Below are positions 17,031 to 26,492 of a stretch of DNA of 64,000 nt, piece by piece. Position numbers and translations under genes: made by a program. The stretch's first letter is position 1. Each line of letters begins with the position of its first letter. Origin of the DNA: Tenacibaculum sp. 190130A14a. GTDB taxonomy: Bacteria > Bacteroidota > Bacteroidia > Flavobacteriales > Flavobacteriaceae. The DNA is taken from positions 3,228,501 through 3,292,500 of the forward strand of contig NZ_OZ040189.1 in NCBI RefSeq assembly GCF_964048965.1. Reading direction: 5' to 3'. Under the pieces are notes generated by a model, which had not been told where the DNA came from, did not search any database, and saw only the letters and a program-made list of their open reading frames with translations.

Positions 17031-17732
17031 CTAGTTGTTAACCTTTTCTGCAACCAATTTCCTATATGACTTTCCTATGGGAAGCTTCACGTTATTTCGC
17101 AATACAAACTGATTCCCATCTATTAACTTTAAATGATTAAAATTGACCACATATGATTTGTGAATACGTATAAAGTCACTTGAAAGTTTTATTAAAAAAT
17201 CTGATAAAGTCAATGGTGTCAAGATCATTTCATCAGCAAAAATCTTGATATAATTCCCATAAGCCTCAATATGCGTTATTTCATCAAAATAAAGTTTAAT
17301 CGTCTTTTTATCACTTTTTACAAATATTGATTGTTCTTTAGAAACTTCTGAAGAAACCACCCTTTTTTCTAGCATTACATTTTTATTCAATTTTGCGATT
17401 GATTGTAAAAAACGTTCTAAAGAAAAAGGCTTTAATAAATAATCGGTAACTGATAATTCAAAACCTTCAATAGCATACTCTGGATAGGCTGTTGTAATGA
17501 TAACTTCTGGTCTATGTTGCATTGTTTTCAACAAACTAATTCCAGACAACTTAGGCATATTAATATCTAAAAACAGCACATCAATAGTTTCCTTTTGTAA
17601 AACCTCCATTACTTCAAATGCATTTTTACAAGAAGCCACTAACTCTAGGTTGGGAATATCCTGTATATAATTTTCAAGTATTTGACGAGCAATAGGCTCG
17701 TCATCTGCCAATATACATCGAAATGTTTTCAT
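17031..17732 (-). CDS. LytTR family response regulator
   Basis: 233 aa. Receiver domain (about 1-120) with the phospho-acceptor in DVLFLDINMP, the conserved T in VIITTAYPEYA and the K in Y-L-L-K-P-F. LytTR DNA-binding domain (about 135-233): ITHIEAYGNYIKIF, then FIRIHKSYVVNFNHL and LPIGKSYRK. It is 1 bp downstream of its histidine kinase and forms an AlgR/LytT-type two-component system. A likely target is the divergent hydrolase-ABC operon, whose upstream region has a 21-bp-period direct repeat. Confidence 0.92.
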   Translation of the reverse strand: MKTFRCILADDEPIARQILENYIQDIPNLELVASCKNAFEVMEVLQKETIDVLFLDINMPKLSGISLLKTMQHRPEVIITTAYPEYAIEGFELSVTDYLLKPFSLERFLQSIAKLNKNVMLEKRVVSSEVSKEQSIFVKSDKKTIKLYFDEITHIEAYGNYIKIFADEMILTPLTLSDFLIKLSSDFIRIHKSYVVNFNHLKLIDGNQFVLRNNVKLPIGKSYRKLVAEKVNN

Positions 17733-17733
17733 G

Positions 17734-18744
17734 CTAAAAATTCAATTTTAAATCTACCAAAAAGCTATTTTCTTTATTTTTTACTGTTAACGTATGATTG
17801 TTCGGATACAACAATGTTAGTCTTTTTTTAGCATTCTTCAAACCAATACCACTTTTTCCAGTTTCAAGGTTTTCAGAAGGCATATTTTCTTTTGTATTCA
17901 TACAAGAAAAATGCAAACTATTCTCATTTACTATCATAGATACTTCAACCCTCTCATCTTTCCCTCCTAAATGTTTAAAGGCATTTTCAACAAACACAAT
18001 CAACAACATTGGAGCTATTTTTTTATTTGAAATAGCTCCTTGAATAGACATTTCTATTTCAACATTCTCTAATCTAATTTTTTCCAGAGAAATATAATTT
18101 TCTAGATACTTAATTTCTTTTTCTAAAGACACAAATACAGAAGAAGTATCATATAAACTATAGCGCAACAAGTCAGACAATTTCAACATTAGATTAGGCA
18201 ATTTATCAGATTTTATAACCGACAATCCATACAAATTATTCAAAGTATTAAACAAAAAATGAGGATTCAACTGTGCTTTTAATAAGTGTAACTCTGCTTT
18301 CTTTTCCTCTTGTCTTCTCACAAAACTATCTCTAGCTATTTTTAAGGCTGCCCCAAAAGTTAATGCTAATAATAAAATGCCTAAAAAATTGATATATGAT
18401 TTAAATTGTTGTTGCCCTAAAACCAATCCTACGATATAAACCGATATCGCCGAAAATATTACCGTATTTAAAAGAAATAGCCCTAAAAATACCCAAGGTT
18501 TATTTTTAAAATAGGGTAAAATATAAAAGTTACTTACATAAATAGGTGGAGCTAAAATTCCAATTACAAACAACGAAGCCATCCATTTATTATCTGCAGT
18601 AATGGTAAAAGCAATCAGAAAAAACAGTACTCCCCAAACAGCTATGTTTTGGAAAATTTTATTATCAATAAGGGCATCAAATTTTGACATGATATCATTT
18701 TTCAAATTCTTTATAAAAGTAAGTTTTATATCCCAACCGCTCAT
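17734..18744 (-). CDS. LytS-type sensor histidine kinase
   Basis: 336 aa. Four membrane helices (about 30-155), then a His_kinase domain of the LytS/YehU type: LLKAQLNPHFLFNTLNNL with the phospho-acceptor His in N-P-H-F-L-F-N. The HATPase part has VENAFKHLGG (N box) and SGIGLKNAKKRL (G box). No dedicated sensor domain besides the membrane part. The listed start is the first ATG; another ATG at 18690 would drop 18 residues. Operon with the LytTR regulator. Confidence 0.9.
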   Translation of the reverse strand: MSGWDIKLTFIKNLKNDIMSKFDALIDNKIFQNIAVWGVLFFLIAFTITADNKWMASLFVIGILAPPIYVSNFYILPYFKNKPWVFLGLFLLNTVIFSAISVYIVGLVLGQQQFKSYINFLGILLLALTFGAALKIARDSFVRRQEEKKAELHLLKAQLNPHFLFNTLNNLYGLSVIKSDKLPNLMLKLSDLLRYSLYDTSSVFVSLEKEIKYLENYISLEKIRLENVEIEMSIQGAISNKKIAPMLLIVFVENAFKHLGGKDERVEVSMIVNENSLHFSCMNTKENMPSENLETGKSGIGLKNAKKRLTLLYPNNHTLTVKNKENSFLVDLKLNF

Positions 18745-18814
18745 ATTTTAATGATAAACGGACTAAAGCACCATGTCAAAGGAAGTTTTTTAATGATATT
18801 GCTAAAAAAAGTCC

Positions 18815-18843
18815 TTCATCATTTTTATTAAAGGGTTCATCAT
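18815..18843 (+). promoter_or_regulatory. Candidate LytTR-binding direct repeat
   Basis: ttcatcat at 18815-18822 and again at 18836-18843, exactly 21 bp apart. This is the spacing usual for LytTR half-sites (9 bp plus 12). It lies 64-92 bp upstream of the serine hydrolase gene. A second pair, ttttaatgata at 18747 and 18788, lies 41 bp apart in the same gap. Assignment to the adjacent LytTR regulator is inference. Confidence 0.4.
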
Positions 18844-18906
18844 GTAAACTTTTAAGTAAGCAACTATAACCCCAATTTTGAGGTAATAATCATAAAAACT
18901 TTTATT

Positions 18907-20214
18907 ATGAATTCTTCAAAACTCATTACTTTAATCTTATTGTTACTATTACAGCAGATTGCTTCTGCACAACAGTCTTTAACTCAATTAACCGAAAAGT
19001 ATACTCCATACCTAAAAGAGTTAAATCAAGACATTACTATTCTAACAAGTACTAAAGGAAAAACAGCAGTTGCCAACATTGGTAAAAGAAACTTTAATGA
19101 ACACACTGTTTTTAACATTGGTAGTGCTACCAAAAAAATGACCGCTATTTTAATATTACAAGAAGCTGAAAAAGGAAATTTAAAACTTTCCGATTCCATA
19201 GGTACTTATTTACAGGCTATTCAAAATGTAGACAATTCATTAACTATAGAAGCACTATTGCGTCATCGAAGTGGTTTAGGTGAGATTGTTGGTCGTAATT
19301 ATACAGAAGAGTACTTTGCAAAAAGTGATAGCGCTTATAATCAAAACATTTTAAATAGAATTCCTGCTGGAAACTTAGAAAAAGTAGGCAAGTATCAGTA
19401 CTGTAACACCAATTATATCTTATTAGGTAAAATACTAGAAAAAGTAGCCGATAAAAGTTACTTCGATTTACTAGAAGAACGTATTTTTCAACCAGCAAAT
19501 ATGCAAGAAAGCTATCCATATCTTTCTAAGAGCTTAAACAACCTTGCTCCTCCTACACATCGAGGTAAAGATGTTTCTAAATTCTTAGATCATCGCTTCT
19601 TTTCTAATTATGCCTATGCGGCAGGATCTGTTGCCTCAACCTTACACGATATGCAACTATTTTACAATCATTTATTTGAAAAGAAAACCTTGCTTTCTGA
19701 AAACTCTTTAAAGCTCCTAACCTCTTTTGATGATGCTAATTATGGATTGGGAATGATTCAATTTAAGGATGGATATATCGGACATGGAGGAAACAACTTA
19801 GGGTATGCCTATAGAGAGTATTACAATCCGCAAGAAAAGAAACTTATACTTTGTTTCTCAAATGGAGAAATTATCCCATTCAATAAAATTTTAAAGAAAG
19901 AATTATTTGATTATATAAACGGAAAACCTTCTACCATTAGCTTCAGTAAAAACATTACTTCTCAATTCAAAGGCGCCTTAGGAAAATATCAATTTGATAC
20001 TCATGGTATGAAAATGCAAATGGAAATCATAGAAAAGAACAACCATATCTATTTCTTAACCCAAGGAGCGCAAGTAATTCTTGTTAGCAAGGAAGAAAAC
20101 AAATTATACAATGGTTCTTTCGGAATAGAGCTAGAAGTAAACCCTCAAAAAAACGATGAATTAATTTTCAGACAAAATGGATTAGAAACTACTATCAAAC
20201 GAATTAATCCTTAA
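18907..20214 (+). CDS. Secreted serine hydrolase, beta-lactamase class C-like
   Basis: 435 aa with signal peptide (about 1-21). Catalytic motifs are intact: S73-A-T-K76 (SxxK), Y165-C-N167 (YxN) and H-G-G (HxG) in the C-terminal half, followed by a small beta-barrel-like tail (about 350-435). Relatives are D-aminopeptidases, esterases and penicillin-binding-like proteins; the substrate cannot be read from sequence. It is 5 bp upstream of an ABC ATPase gene, so it is probably co-expressed with an ABC-2 exporter. It is the first gene of the operon facing the LytTR system. Confidence 0.88.
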   Translation: MNSSKLITLILLLLLQQIASAQQSLTQLTEKYTPYLKELNQDITILTSTKGKTAVANIGKRNFNEHTVFNIGSATKKMTAILILQEAEKGNLKLSDSIGTYLQAIQNVDNSLTIEALLRHRSGLGEIVGRNYTEEYFAKSDSAYNQNILNRIPAGNLEKVGKYQYCNTNYILLGKILEKVADKSYFDLLEERIFQPANMQESYPYLSKSLNNLAPPTHRGKDVSKFLDHRFFSNYAYAAGSVASTLHDMQLFYNHLFEKKTLLSENSLKLLTSFDDANYGLGMIQFKDGYIGHGGNNLGYAYREYYNPQEKKLILCFSNGEIIPFNKILKKELFDYINGKPSTISFSKNITSQFKGALGKYQFDTHGMKMQMEIIEKNNHIYFLTQGAQVILVSKEENKLYNGSFGIELEVNPQKNDELIFRQNGLETTIKRINP

Positions 20215-20219
20215 TTATT

Positions 20220-21083
20220 ATGACACTCAATATTAAAAATGTATCTAAAAAATATAGCAGAGATAAATTCGGTTTAAAAGACTTCTCTCTAATTATAGAA
20301 AATGGAATTCTAGGATTATTAGGCCCGAATGGTGCAGGTAAATCAACCCTATTAAAAATGATTGCTACCGTTAGTAAACCAACCAATGGACATATATATT
20401 TAGATCAAAATAACATTGTTAAAAATCCAAATTTTATGCGAAAACAACTGGGTTTTTTACCACAAGACTTTGGTGTATACCCTAACCTTAATGCCTATGA
20501 GTTTTTAGAATATTTAGCGGCATTAAAAGGTGTTGGTGGCAACGGTTTAAAAAAACGTATTACTCACTTACTCGAAAACCTGAATCTAATTGATACAGCA
20601 CAGAGACCTATTGGTACATATTCAGGCGGAATGAAACAACGTATTGGTATAGCACAAGCTTTATTAAATAATCCGGAAGTAGTCATCTTTGATGAACCAA
20701 CGGTTGGACTTGATCCTGAAGAACGTGTACGTTTTCGAAATCTCATTTCGAATTTAGCACAAAATTGCATCGTTATTTTATCTTCTCATATCGTATCTGA
20801 TATTGATACTATTGCCGATAATGTCGTTGTTATGAAAAATGGTTCGTTGATTTCTCAAGGGAATCAAGAAGACACTATCAACTTAGTTCAAAACAAAGTT
20901 TTTGAAACGGTTATTAGTAAAGATTTTTTATCGCAACTTAAAAATGAACATTTAGTAGTAAGTACAACTCGAAAACAAGAAAACTTAACTGTTAGATATA
21001 TTTCTGAAAAACCTATTGAAAACTCAATAAAACGCAATGCAAATTTAGAAGACGCTTATTTATATCTAACCAAAACAAATTAG
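20220..21083 (+). CDS. ABC transporter ATP-binding protein
   Basis: 287 aa. Walker A GPNGAGKST (35-43), Q loop in FLPQDFG, signature SGGMKQR (135-141), Walker B VVIFDEPT (about 154-161), and the H-loop in SSHIV. DrrA/CcmA-type exporter ATPase with a C-terminal extension. It partners with the ABC-2 permease at 21248; a 39-codon membrane ORF lies between them. The substrate may be linked to the upstream serine hydrolase. Confidence 0.95.
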   Translation: MTLNIKNVSKKYSRDKFGLKDFSLIIENGILGLLGPNGAGKSTLLKMIATVSKPTNGHIYLDQNNIVKNPNFMRKQLGFLPQDFGVYPNLNAYEFLEYLAALKGVGGNGLKKRITHLLENLNLIDTAQRPIGTYSGGMKQRIGIAQALLNNPEVVIFDEPTVGLDPEERVRFRNLISNLAQNCIVILSSHIVSDIDTIADNVVVMKNGSLISQGNQEDTINLVQNKVFETVISKDFLSQLKNEHLVVSTTRKQENLTVRYISEKPIENSIKRNANLEDAYLYLTKTN

Positions 21084-21084
21084 C

Positions 21085-21204
21085 ATGAAACATCTTATAA
21101 ACAAAAAGTCATCACAAAAAATTATCGTCGCTGGAATTATAGTACTTATTATTATCCTACTCTTTTCTAGCAAAATTCACTTTGGAGTATACAATGCTCA
21201 TTAA
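21085..21204 (+). CDS. Small single-TM protein inside the ABC operon
   Basis: 39-codon ORF starting MKHLINKKSSQK, followed by a strong membrane helix (IIVAGIIVLIIILLF) and ending at TAA 21202-21204. ATG start one base after the ATPase stop, 43 bp before the permease. Basic N terminus and hydrophobic helix indicate an N-in small membrane protein. No family recognised. Expression is unproven, but position and composition favour a real gene. Confidence 0.5.
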   Translation: MKHLINKKSSQKIIVAGIIVLIIILLFSSKIHFGVYNAH

Positions 21205-21247
21205 CAGCAAATTTCTAAAAGCCTTTTGAATTTTTAAAACACCAATT

Positions 21248-22792
21248 ATGAGCTTTATAAAAACTATAAAATACGATTATCTACAACGTACTAGAAGCTA
21301 TGCTTTTCTCATAACTTTATGTGCAAGTTTAGCTATTGGATACACGTTTGTACCAGAGCCTAATGCCAATTACTCCACAATTAGAATAGATGATTATGTT
21401 GGTGTATATAATGCTGCTTGGTTTGGCTATGTCACGGCAATTATGACTTCTATCTTCTTATCTCTTATAGGGTTTTACTTAGTAAACAGTGGAATAAAAA
21501 AAGATATTGATACGAAAGTAGGACAGATTATAGCGGCTACTCAATTGTCTAACTTTCTTTATATCTTATCAAAAGCAATTAGTAATTTTTTAATACTACT
21601 TACCATTGTTGGTGTAGTTTTTATCATGAGCATTGCACTCTTCTTTTTATATAACGATGGAGGGGCTTTTGAAATATGGAAATTCGTAAAACCATACTTG
21701 TTAATTCCGATACCTGCTATGTTTTTAGTAGGGGTTATTGCGGTATGTTTTGAAATTATTTTGAGAAAGTATACTGTTCTTCAAAATGTTATTTACTTCT
21801 TTTTATTTTCTTTTTTAATGATACCTCAAGCAACAACAGAAGCAGAATTCGCTACAGATGTTTTTGGTAGTAAAATTGTAATTCATCAATTGGAACAAAA
21901 AGTAAGAAACATCAAAGGTTTAGAACAAGACATTGATATGACCGTTGGATATGTTTTAGGAAACACAACAAAAGCAAAGACTTTTGAATTTAACGGTATT
22001 GATTTTCCAAAGAGTTTTATTTTAAGTCGTATAGTATGGATTCTTTTAGGCCTAATTATTATGACTATGGTAACTCCACTATTTCATCGTTTTTCCTTCA
22101 AAAAAGTAAACTCAAAAGCAAAAATCAAGATACGTTTAGATTCAAAAGGAATGAAAGATATTAACCTTTCTCTTCTACCAAAAGTGCAAAACAACTTTGG
22201 AATTTTTCCTTTAGTAAAAACAGAACTCTTGTTACTTATAAGAAACGGTAGCAAATGGCTCTGGTTTCTAAATATCATTGGAATGATATTCCTAACAACG
22301 CTACCTGTTAGTATCTCACATCAATTTGTATTACCTATTTTATGGTTTTTCCAAGTAAGCCGATTATCTAATTTAACTTCTAAAGAAATTAACAACAATA
22401 TACATTACTTTGCTTTTGCCTCGTTTAAACCAATCCAAAGAGTTTTGACTTCACAAATTCTTTCAGCATTTCTATTAATGTTGTTCTTAGCTACTCCTCT
22501 CTTCATACGATTAGGTATTCAAACAAACTTTCTTTCTATAATATCTGTTAGTCTTGGAGCATTCTTTATTGTCTTACTCGCATCAGTATTTGGAATTTTA
22601 ACAAAAGGTAAAAAACTATTTGAAGTAGTATTCTTTTTGATAACCTATGCAAACATTAATAGCATTCCAATAACGAATTACTTTGGTTTTCTAGAAGTTT
22701 CAAATCAGTTTTTCTCAACCATACTGATATGTATATGTTCATTGCTAATTTTAATATATCTTTCTAGAATCTATCAACTTAGAAAAGCATAA
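21248..22792 (+). CDS. ABC-2 type transporter permease
   Basis: 514 aa with about 12 membrane helices in two halves (about 15-275 and 335-510) separated by a cytoplasmic basic region (about 280-330). A large external loop follows TM1 (about 35-60), and another is rich in charged residues (about 198-260). It pairs with the ATPase at 20220. The length suggests two fused six-helix units. Cargo unknown. It ends before the hairpin at 22863-22895. Confidence 0.85.
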   Translation: MSFIKTIKYDYLQRTRSYAFLITLCASLAIGYTFVPEPNANYSTIRIDDYVGVYNAAWFGYVTAIMTSIFLSLIGFYLVNSGIKKDIDTKVGQIIAATQLSNFLYILSKAISNFLILLTIVGVVFIMSIALFFLYNDGGAFEIWKFVKPYLLIPIPAMFLVGVIAVCFEIILRKYTVLQNVIYFFLFSFLMIPQATTEAEFATDVFGSKIVIHQLEQKVRNIKGLEQDIDMTVGYVLGNTTKAKTFEFNGIDFPKSFILSRIVWILLGLIIMTMVTPLFHRFSFKKVNSKAKIKIRLDSKGMKDINLSLLPKVQNNFGIFPLVKTELLLLIRNGSKWLWFLNIIGMIFLTTLPVSISHQFVLPILWFFQVSRLSNLTSKEINNNIHYFAFASFKPIQRVLTSQILSAFLLMLFLATPLFIRLGIQTNFLSIISVSLGAFFIVLLASVFGILTKGKKLFEVVFFLITYANINSIPITNYFGFLEVSNQFFSTILICICSLLILIYLSRIYQLRKA

Positions 22793-22862
22793 AACTTCAG
22801 TAATATTTTATAAACCACTGCAATCTATTTAGTTAAATCAGAAAACAAATTAATTTAAGCTA

Positions 22863-22895
22863 AAAAGCCTCATTAAAAAAACTAATGGGGCTTTT
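22863..22895 (+). terminator. Terminator after the ABC operon
   Basis: aaagcctcatta pairs with taatggggcttt (one G-T pair) around an A-rich loop, followed by T residues. 71 bp after the permease stop. Confidence 0.65.
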
Positions 22896-22978
22896 CATTC
22901 AATTTATTATACTATTAACTTCTTTAACTCATCTTTTTATTTAGATTTGTGTTCGATTATAATTAACCAGTCAAAACA

Positions 22979-25072
22979 ATGAAAAGATTAATTGTATTAT
23001 TACTGTTAATATCTAACATCGTAAGTGCTCAAATTTTAGAGCCAGTAAAATGGAACTTTAAGGCTGAAAAAATTAATGAAACTGAATTTAATTTAATTTT
23101 TACAGCTAATTTAGATCAAGGATGGGCAATATATTCTCAACATATTGAGAAAGGAGGCCCTGTACCAACCGAGTTTTTCTTTGATGCAAATGATGCCGTA
23201 GAACTTATCGGAAACGTTATTGAAAGTGAGACCAACAAAAAAACCTCTCAAGACCCACTGTTTGATAACATGACTGTTTCTAAGTTTACAAAGAAAGCCG
23301 TGTTTACTCAAAAAATAAAAATCAAAGATTTACAAACAAAACTAATAGGTAGTGTTAATTTTATGGCCTGTGATGCAGAACGATGCATTCCTCCATCGGA
23401 TGAAAACTTTGAATTCACCTTTAACAATGAAACTTTAGACAAGGGTGCTCAAGAAGAAACTATTAGCGTAAATGATACTGAAGTAAATCAATTACTATAT
23501 GGTTTATCTCCAAGTGAGATGAATCCAACTACTACAAATTGTAATGACGAACTAGCAAGTACCACAAACGAAAAAAAGGAAGGAAAATCGCTGTGGAATA
23601 TTTTTATGCTTGGTTTTTTTGGAGGGTTAATAGCCTTGCTTACACCATGCGTATTTCCTATGATTCCTTTGACAGTTAGCTTTTTCACTAAAAAAGGAGC
23701 ACAAAGCAAAAGCTCTGGAATATACAAAGCTTTGTTATATGGATTTTTCATTTTAGCAGTATACTTAGTACTAAGTATACCTTTCCATTTAATGGATTCT
23801 ATCAATCCAGATATCTTAAATGAAATATCAACCAACGTATGGTTAAATGTAATTTTCTTTGTCATTTTTCTATTCTTTGCGTTCTCATTCTTTGGATATT
23901 ACGAATTAACCTTGCCAGCTAGCTGGACGAACAAAACAACGCAAGGAGAAAATATTGGAGGTATTCTAGGAATATTCTTTATGGCCCTAACACTTGCCAT
24001 TGTATCTTTCTCTTGTACTGGACCAATTTTAGGATCATTATTAGCAGGATCACTAACTACAGATGGTGGTGCATGGCAATTAACTGCCGGAATGGGTGGA
24101 TTTGGTGTAGCCTTAGGGTTACCTTTTGCCTTATTTGCAATGTTCCCTAATATGCTTAACTCTTTACCTAAATCTGGTGGGTGGTTAAACACAGTAAAAG
24201 TAGTATTAGGATTCTTAGAATTAGCATTAGCTTTTAAATTCCTTTCGAATGCAGACTTAGTACAGCACTGGAATATATTAAAGATTGAACCTTTCTTAAT
24301 TTTATGGATTATCATTTTTGCTGGACTTACTCTTTATTTATTTGGTAAGATTAAATTCCCACATGATTCACCGATTAAAAAATTATCTTTCTTTAGAATT
24401 TCTTTTGGAGTATTGGTATTGGCCTTTACCATATATTTAGCCTCTGGATTTAGAGTTAATGAAGAAACAAAAACATTTACTCCTTTAACTTTATTAAGTG
24501 GTTTAGCTCCTCCTGTCGGATATAGCTTTATCTATCCAAATGATTGCCCGAACAACTTAGAATGTTTTAAAGACTTGAAAACAGGAATTGAATATGCTAA
24601 AAAAGTAAACAAACCTATTTTACTAGATTTCACAGGATATGCTTGTGTAAACTGTAGGAAAATGGAAGAGCATATTTGGCCATTAGCAAAAGTTGACAAC
24701 TACTTACGAAATGATTATGTATTGATTTCATTATATGTTGATGATAGAAAAACACTTCCAGAAAACGAGCAAGTTCATGTAAATAGGATTAATGGAGGTA
24801 CAAGAAAACTGGAAAGTTATGGTCATAAATGGGCTAACTTCCAAACACAATTTTTTAAAACAAACTCACAACCTTTTTATGTTTTATTAAGCGCTGATGG
24901 AAAACAGATCTTAAATAAACCAGTGGGATATACTCCAGACGAAGGTGACTATACCAACTTTTTACAATGTGGTTTAGATGTGTTTAAAGAATTAAACAAT
25001 ACCATTACACAACCAGCAATAGAACTGGTTCCAACATTAGAATCAACAGATCAAAAAGATCTAGTTCAATAA
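22979..25072 (+). CDS. dsbD: Thiol:disulfide interchange protein DsbD
   Basis: 697 aa. Signal peptide (about 1-17). N-terminal DsbD-alpha domain with the redox pair Cys131/Cys136 (A-C-D-A-E-R-C). Central membrane domain of about eight helices with Cys224 (TPCVFP) and Cys346 (SFSCTGP). C-terminal thioredoxin-like domain with C556-V-N-C559. All three cysteine pairs are present, so it should carry electrons from cytosolic thioredoxin to periplasmic partners such as TlpA-like proteins and cytochrome maturation. Family length is normal for Bacteroidota. It is single, with terminators on both sides. Confidence 0.95.
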   Translation: MKRLIVLLLLISNIVSAQILEPVKWNFKAEKINETEFNLIFTANLDQGWAIYSQHIEKGGPVPTEFFFDANDAVELIGNVIESETNKKTSQDPLFDNMTVSKFTKKAVFTQKIKIKDLQTKLIGSVNFMACDAERCIPPSDENFEFTFNNETLDKGAQEETISVNDTEVNQLLYGLSPSEMNPTTTNCNDELASTTNEKKEGKSLWNIFMLGFFGGLIALLTPCVFPMIPLTVSFFTKKGAQSKSSGIYKALLYGFFILAVYLVLSIPFHLMDSINPDILNEISTNVWLNVIFFVIFLFFAFSFFGYYELTLPASWTNKTTQGENIGGILGIFFMALTLAIVSFSCTGPILGSLLAGSLTTDGGAWQLTAGMGGFGVALGLPFALFAMFPNMLNSLPKSGGWLNTVKVVLGFLELALAFKFLSNADLVQHWNILKIEPFLILWIIIFAGLTLYLFGKIKFPHDSPIKKLSFFRISFGVLVLAFTIYLASGFRVNEETKTFTPLTLLSGLAPPVGYSFIYPNDCPNNLECFKDLKTGIEYAKKVNKPILLDFTGYACVNCRKMEEHIWPLAKVDNYLRNDYVLISLYVDDRKTLPENEQVHVNRINGGTRKLESYGHKWANFQTQFFKTNSQPFYVLLSADGKQILNKPVGYTPDEGDYTNFLQCGLDVFKELNNTITQPAIELVPTLESTDQKDLVQ

Positions 25073-25076
25073 AAAT

Positions 25077-25112
25077 AAAAGAGCAGTAATTAATTACTGC
25101 TCTTTTATTTTT
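25077..25112. terminator. Bidirectional terminator dsbD / Rrf2
   Basis: Near-perfect palindrome aaaagagcagtaatt / aattactgctctttt followed by a T run, between convergent genes. Confidence 0.8.
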
Positions 25113-25126
25113 TTACATATTATTTT

Positions 25127-25534
25127 CTAGACTAAATCAGCTAACGTATTATTTCTTAGTACTTGTAAGGTGTTATCTCTAACCTGAATCATTAATTTAT
25201 GAACGGAACAAGCATCTTCATCTGGGCAGTCTTCACATTTTTCATAAAAATTCAAACTTACACAAGGCACCATGGCAATAGGACCTTCTAAAGTTCTAAT
25301 AACATCTGTCATTTTTATATCTTCCGCCTCTTTTAATAAATAATATCCTCCACCTTTACCTTTCCTTGCTCCTAAAAACCCAGCTTTTCGTAAAGTAAGT
25401 AAAATACTCTCTAAAAATTTATGCGAAATATTTTCACTTTCAGAGATCGTAGCGATTTGAACCTTGTCTCCTTTTGGTTGTTTCGCAATAAACGTTAATG
25501 CCTTTAAACCATATTTTGTTTTCTTTGATAGCAT
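25127..25534 (-). CDS. Rrf2 family transcriptional regulator, Fe-S type
   Basis: 135 aa winged helix. The N-terminal LSKKTKYGLKALTFIA and the basic wing ARKGKGGGYYL are the Rrf2 signature. Cysteines at 91, 100, 103 and 109 (P-C, then E-K-C-E-D-C-P-D-E-D-A-C) resemble the cluster-binding set of IscR/RirA-type members, so it probably senses Fe-S or redox state. The targets are not clear; dsbD is convergent and DUF4230 divergent. A minus-strand TAttTTTG box (25546-25539) lies only 4 bp upstream of the ATG, which would imply a very short or absent leader. Confidence 0.9.
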   Translation of the reverse strand: MLSKKTKYGLKALTFIAKQPKGDKVQIATISESENISHKFLESILLTLRKAGFLGARKGKGGGYYLLKEAEDIKMTDVIRTLEGPIAMVPCVSLNFYEKCEDCPDEDACSVHKLMIQVRDNTLQVLRNNTLADLV

Positions 25535-25618
25535 AATGCAAAAATAACTTTTATATCTAAACCATTTCCTCTAATATAGTACAATTATTTATAGTAATAA
25601 ATATGTAACTTCGTAATT

Positions 25619-26230
25619 ATGGAATTACTGTTTTTAGGCTTAGCGGGAGGCGCAATCATCTCATATTTTGTTTTTCAAAAATTTTCATATTCAAACAAGA
25701 AAAGTATTACTGAAAAACAGTCAGTTGTGCTTTTAGACAAAATTAAAAAAGTATCGAAGCTGATTACTGTTGAAGGAGAATTTGCTGAAATTTATCATCA
25801 TGAAAATACCAAAGAAAAATTTTTAGGTTTATTTAATAGTAAGAAAAAAGCCATCATATTAATCAACGCAAAAGTGCATATAGGCTTTGATTTCAGAAAG
25901 ATTCAAATGGAGTCTAACACAAAAAAGAAAACCATCATACTTTCACACTTTCCAGAACCTGAAGTTTTTTCCGTAGAACCAAACATCCGTTTTTATGATA
26001 TTCAAAATGGGTTATTAAACAAATTCAGTTCAGAAGATTTAACTCAAGTAAACCAAGAAGCCAAAGAACATATTTTACAGAAAATTCCTGAAAGTAACCT
26101 TATGCAAACAGCTAATAAAGAAGCTCTAGAGGCTATCGTATTAATGCAAAACCTAGTAGAAACGATTGGTTGGAAATTAGACTATACTTCTTTAGAACTA
26201 CCCACGTCAGATCAAAAATTTTTAGAATAA
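25619..26230 (+). CDS. DUF4230 domain protein
   Basis: 203 aa: one N-terminal membrane helix (about 3-20), then a soluble domain matching DUF4230 (EFAEIYHHE, then KKKAIILINAKVHIGFDF, and LPEPE-like FPEPEVFSVEPNIRFYD). Function unknown; the family is widespread. It starts a run of four genes with short gaps or overlaps. Confidence 0.8.
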   Translation: MELLFLGLAGGAIISYFVFQKFSYSNKKSITEKQSVVLLDKIKKVSKLITVEGEFAEIYHHENTKEKFLGLFNSKKKAIILINAKVHIGFDFRKIQMESNTKKKTIILSHFPEPEVFSVEPNIRFYDIQNGLLNKFSSEDLTQVNQEAKEHILQKIPESNLMQTANKEALEAIVLMQNLVETIGWKLDYTSLELPTSDQKFLE

Positions 26231-26243
26231 AAATTTCTTAAGG

Positions 26244-26492
26244 TTGGACAATTATCGAACATATTTAAAGTTATTTTTAATCTCTGTTGTTTCCCTATTT
26301 GTGTATTCAATAATACTTAACTCTGAAACAATTCAGGAAATTCAACAGAAACTTGACCATGATTATTTAAGCGATGGCTTTGAATTTTTCCTTTTTACAG
26401 CAATTCTAAAATATTTTTTCTTGATACTTGGTGTACTTTCTCTTATATTTCTAGGATATACTTTTCTTAAAAATAGAAAAAATGCATATTGA
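26244..26492 (+). CDS. Hypothetical two-TM protein
   Basis: 82 aa, start TTG at 26244, 13 bp after DUF4230. Two hydrophobic helices (about 9-24 and 50-74) with an acidic loop. Its 3' end overlaps the YjbR gene by 11 bases, supporting a real gene in the operon. No family recognised. Confidence 0.6.
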   Translation: MDNYRTYLKLFLISVVSLFVYSIILNSETIQEIQQKLDHDYLSDGFEFFLFTAILKYFFLILGVLSLIFLGYTFLKNRKNAY

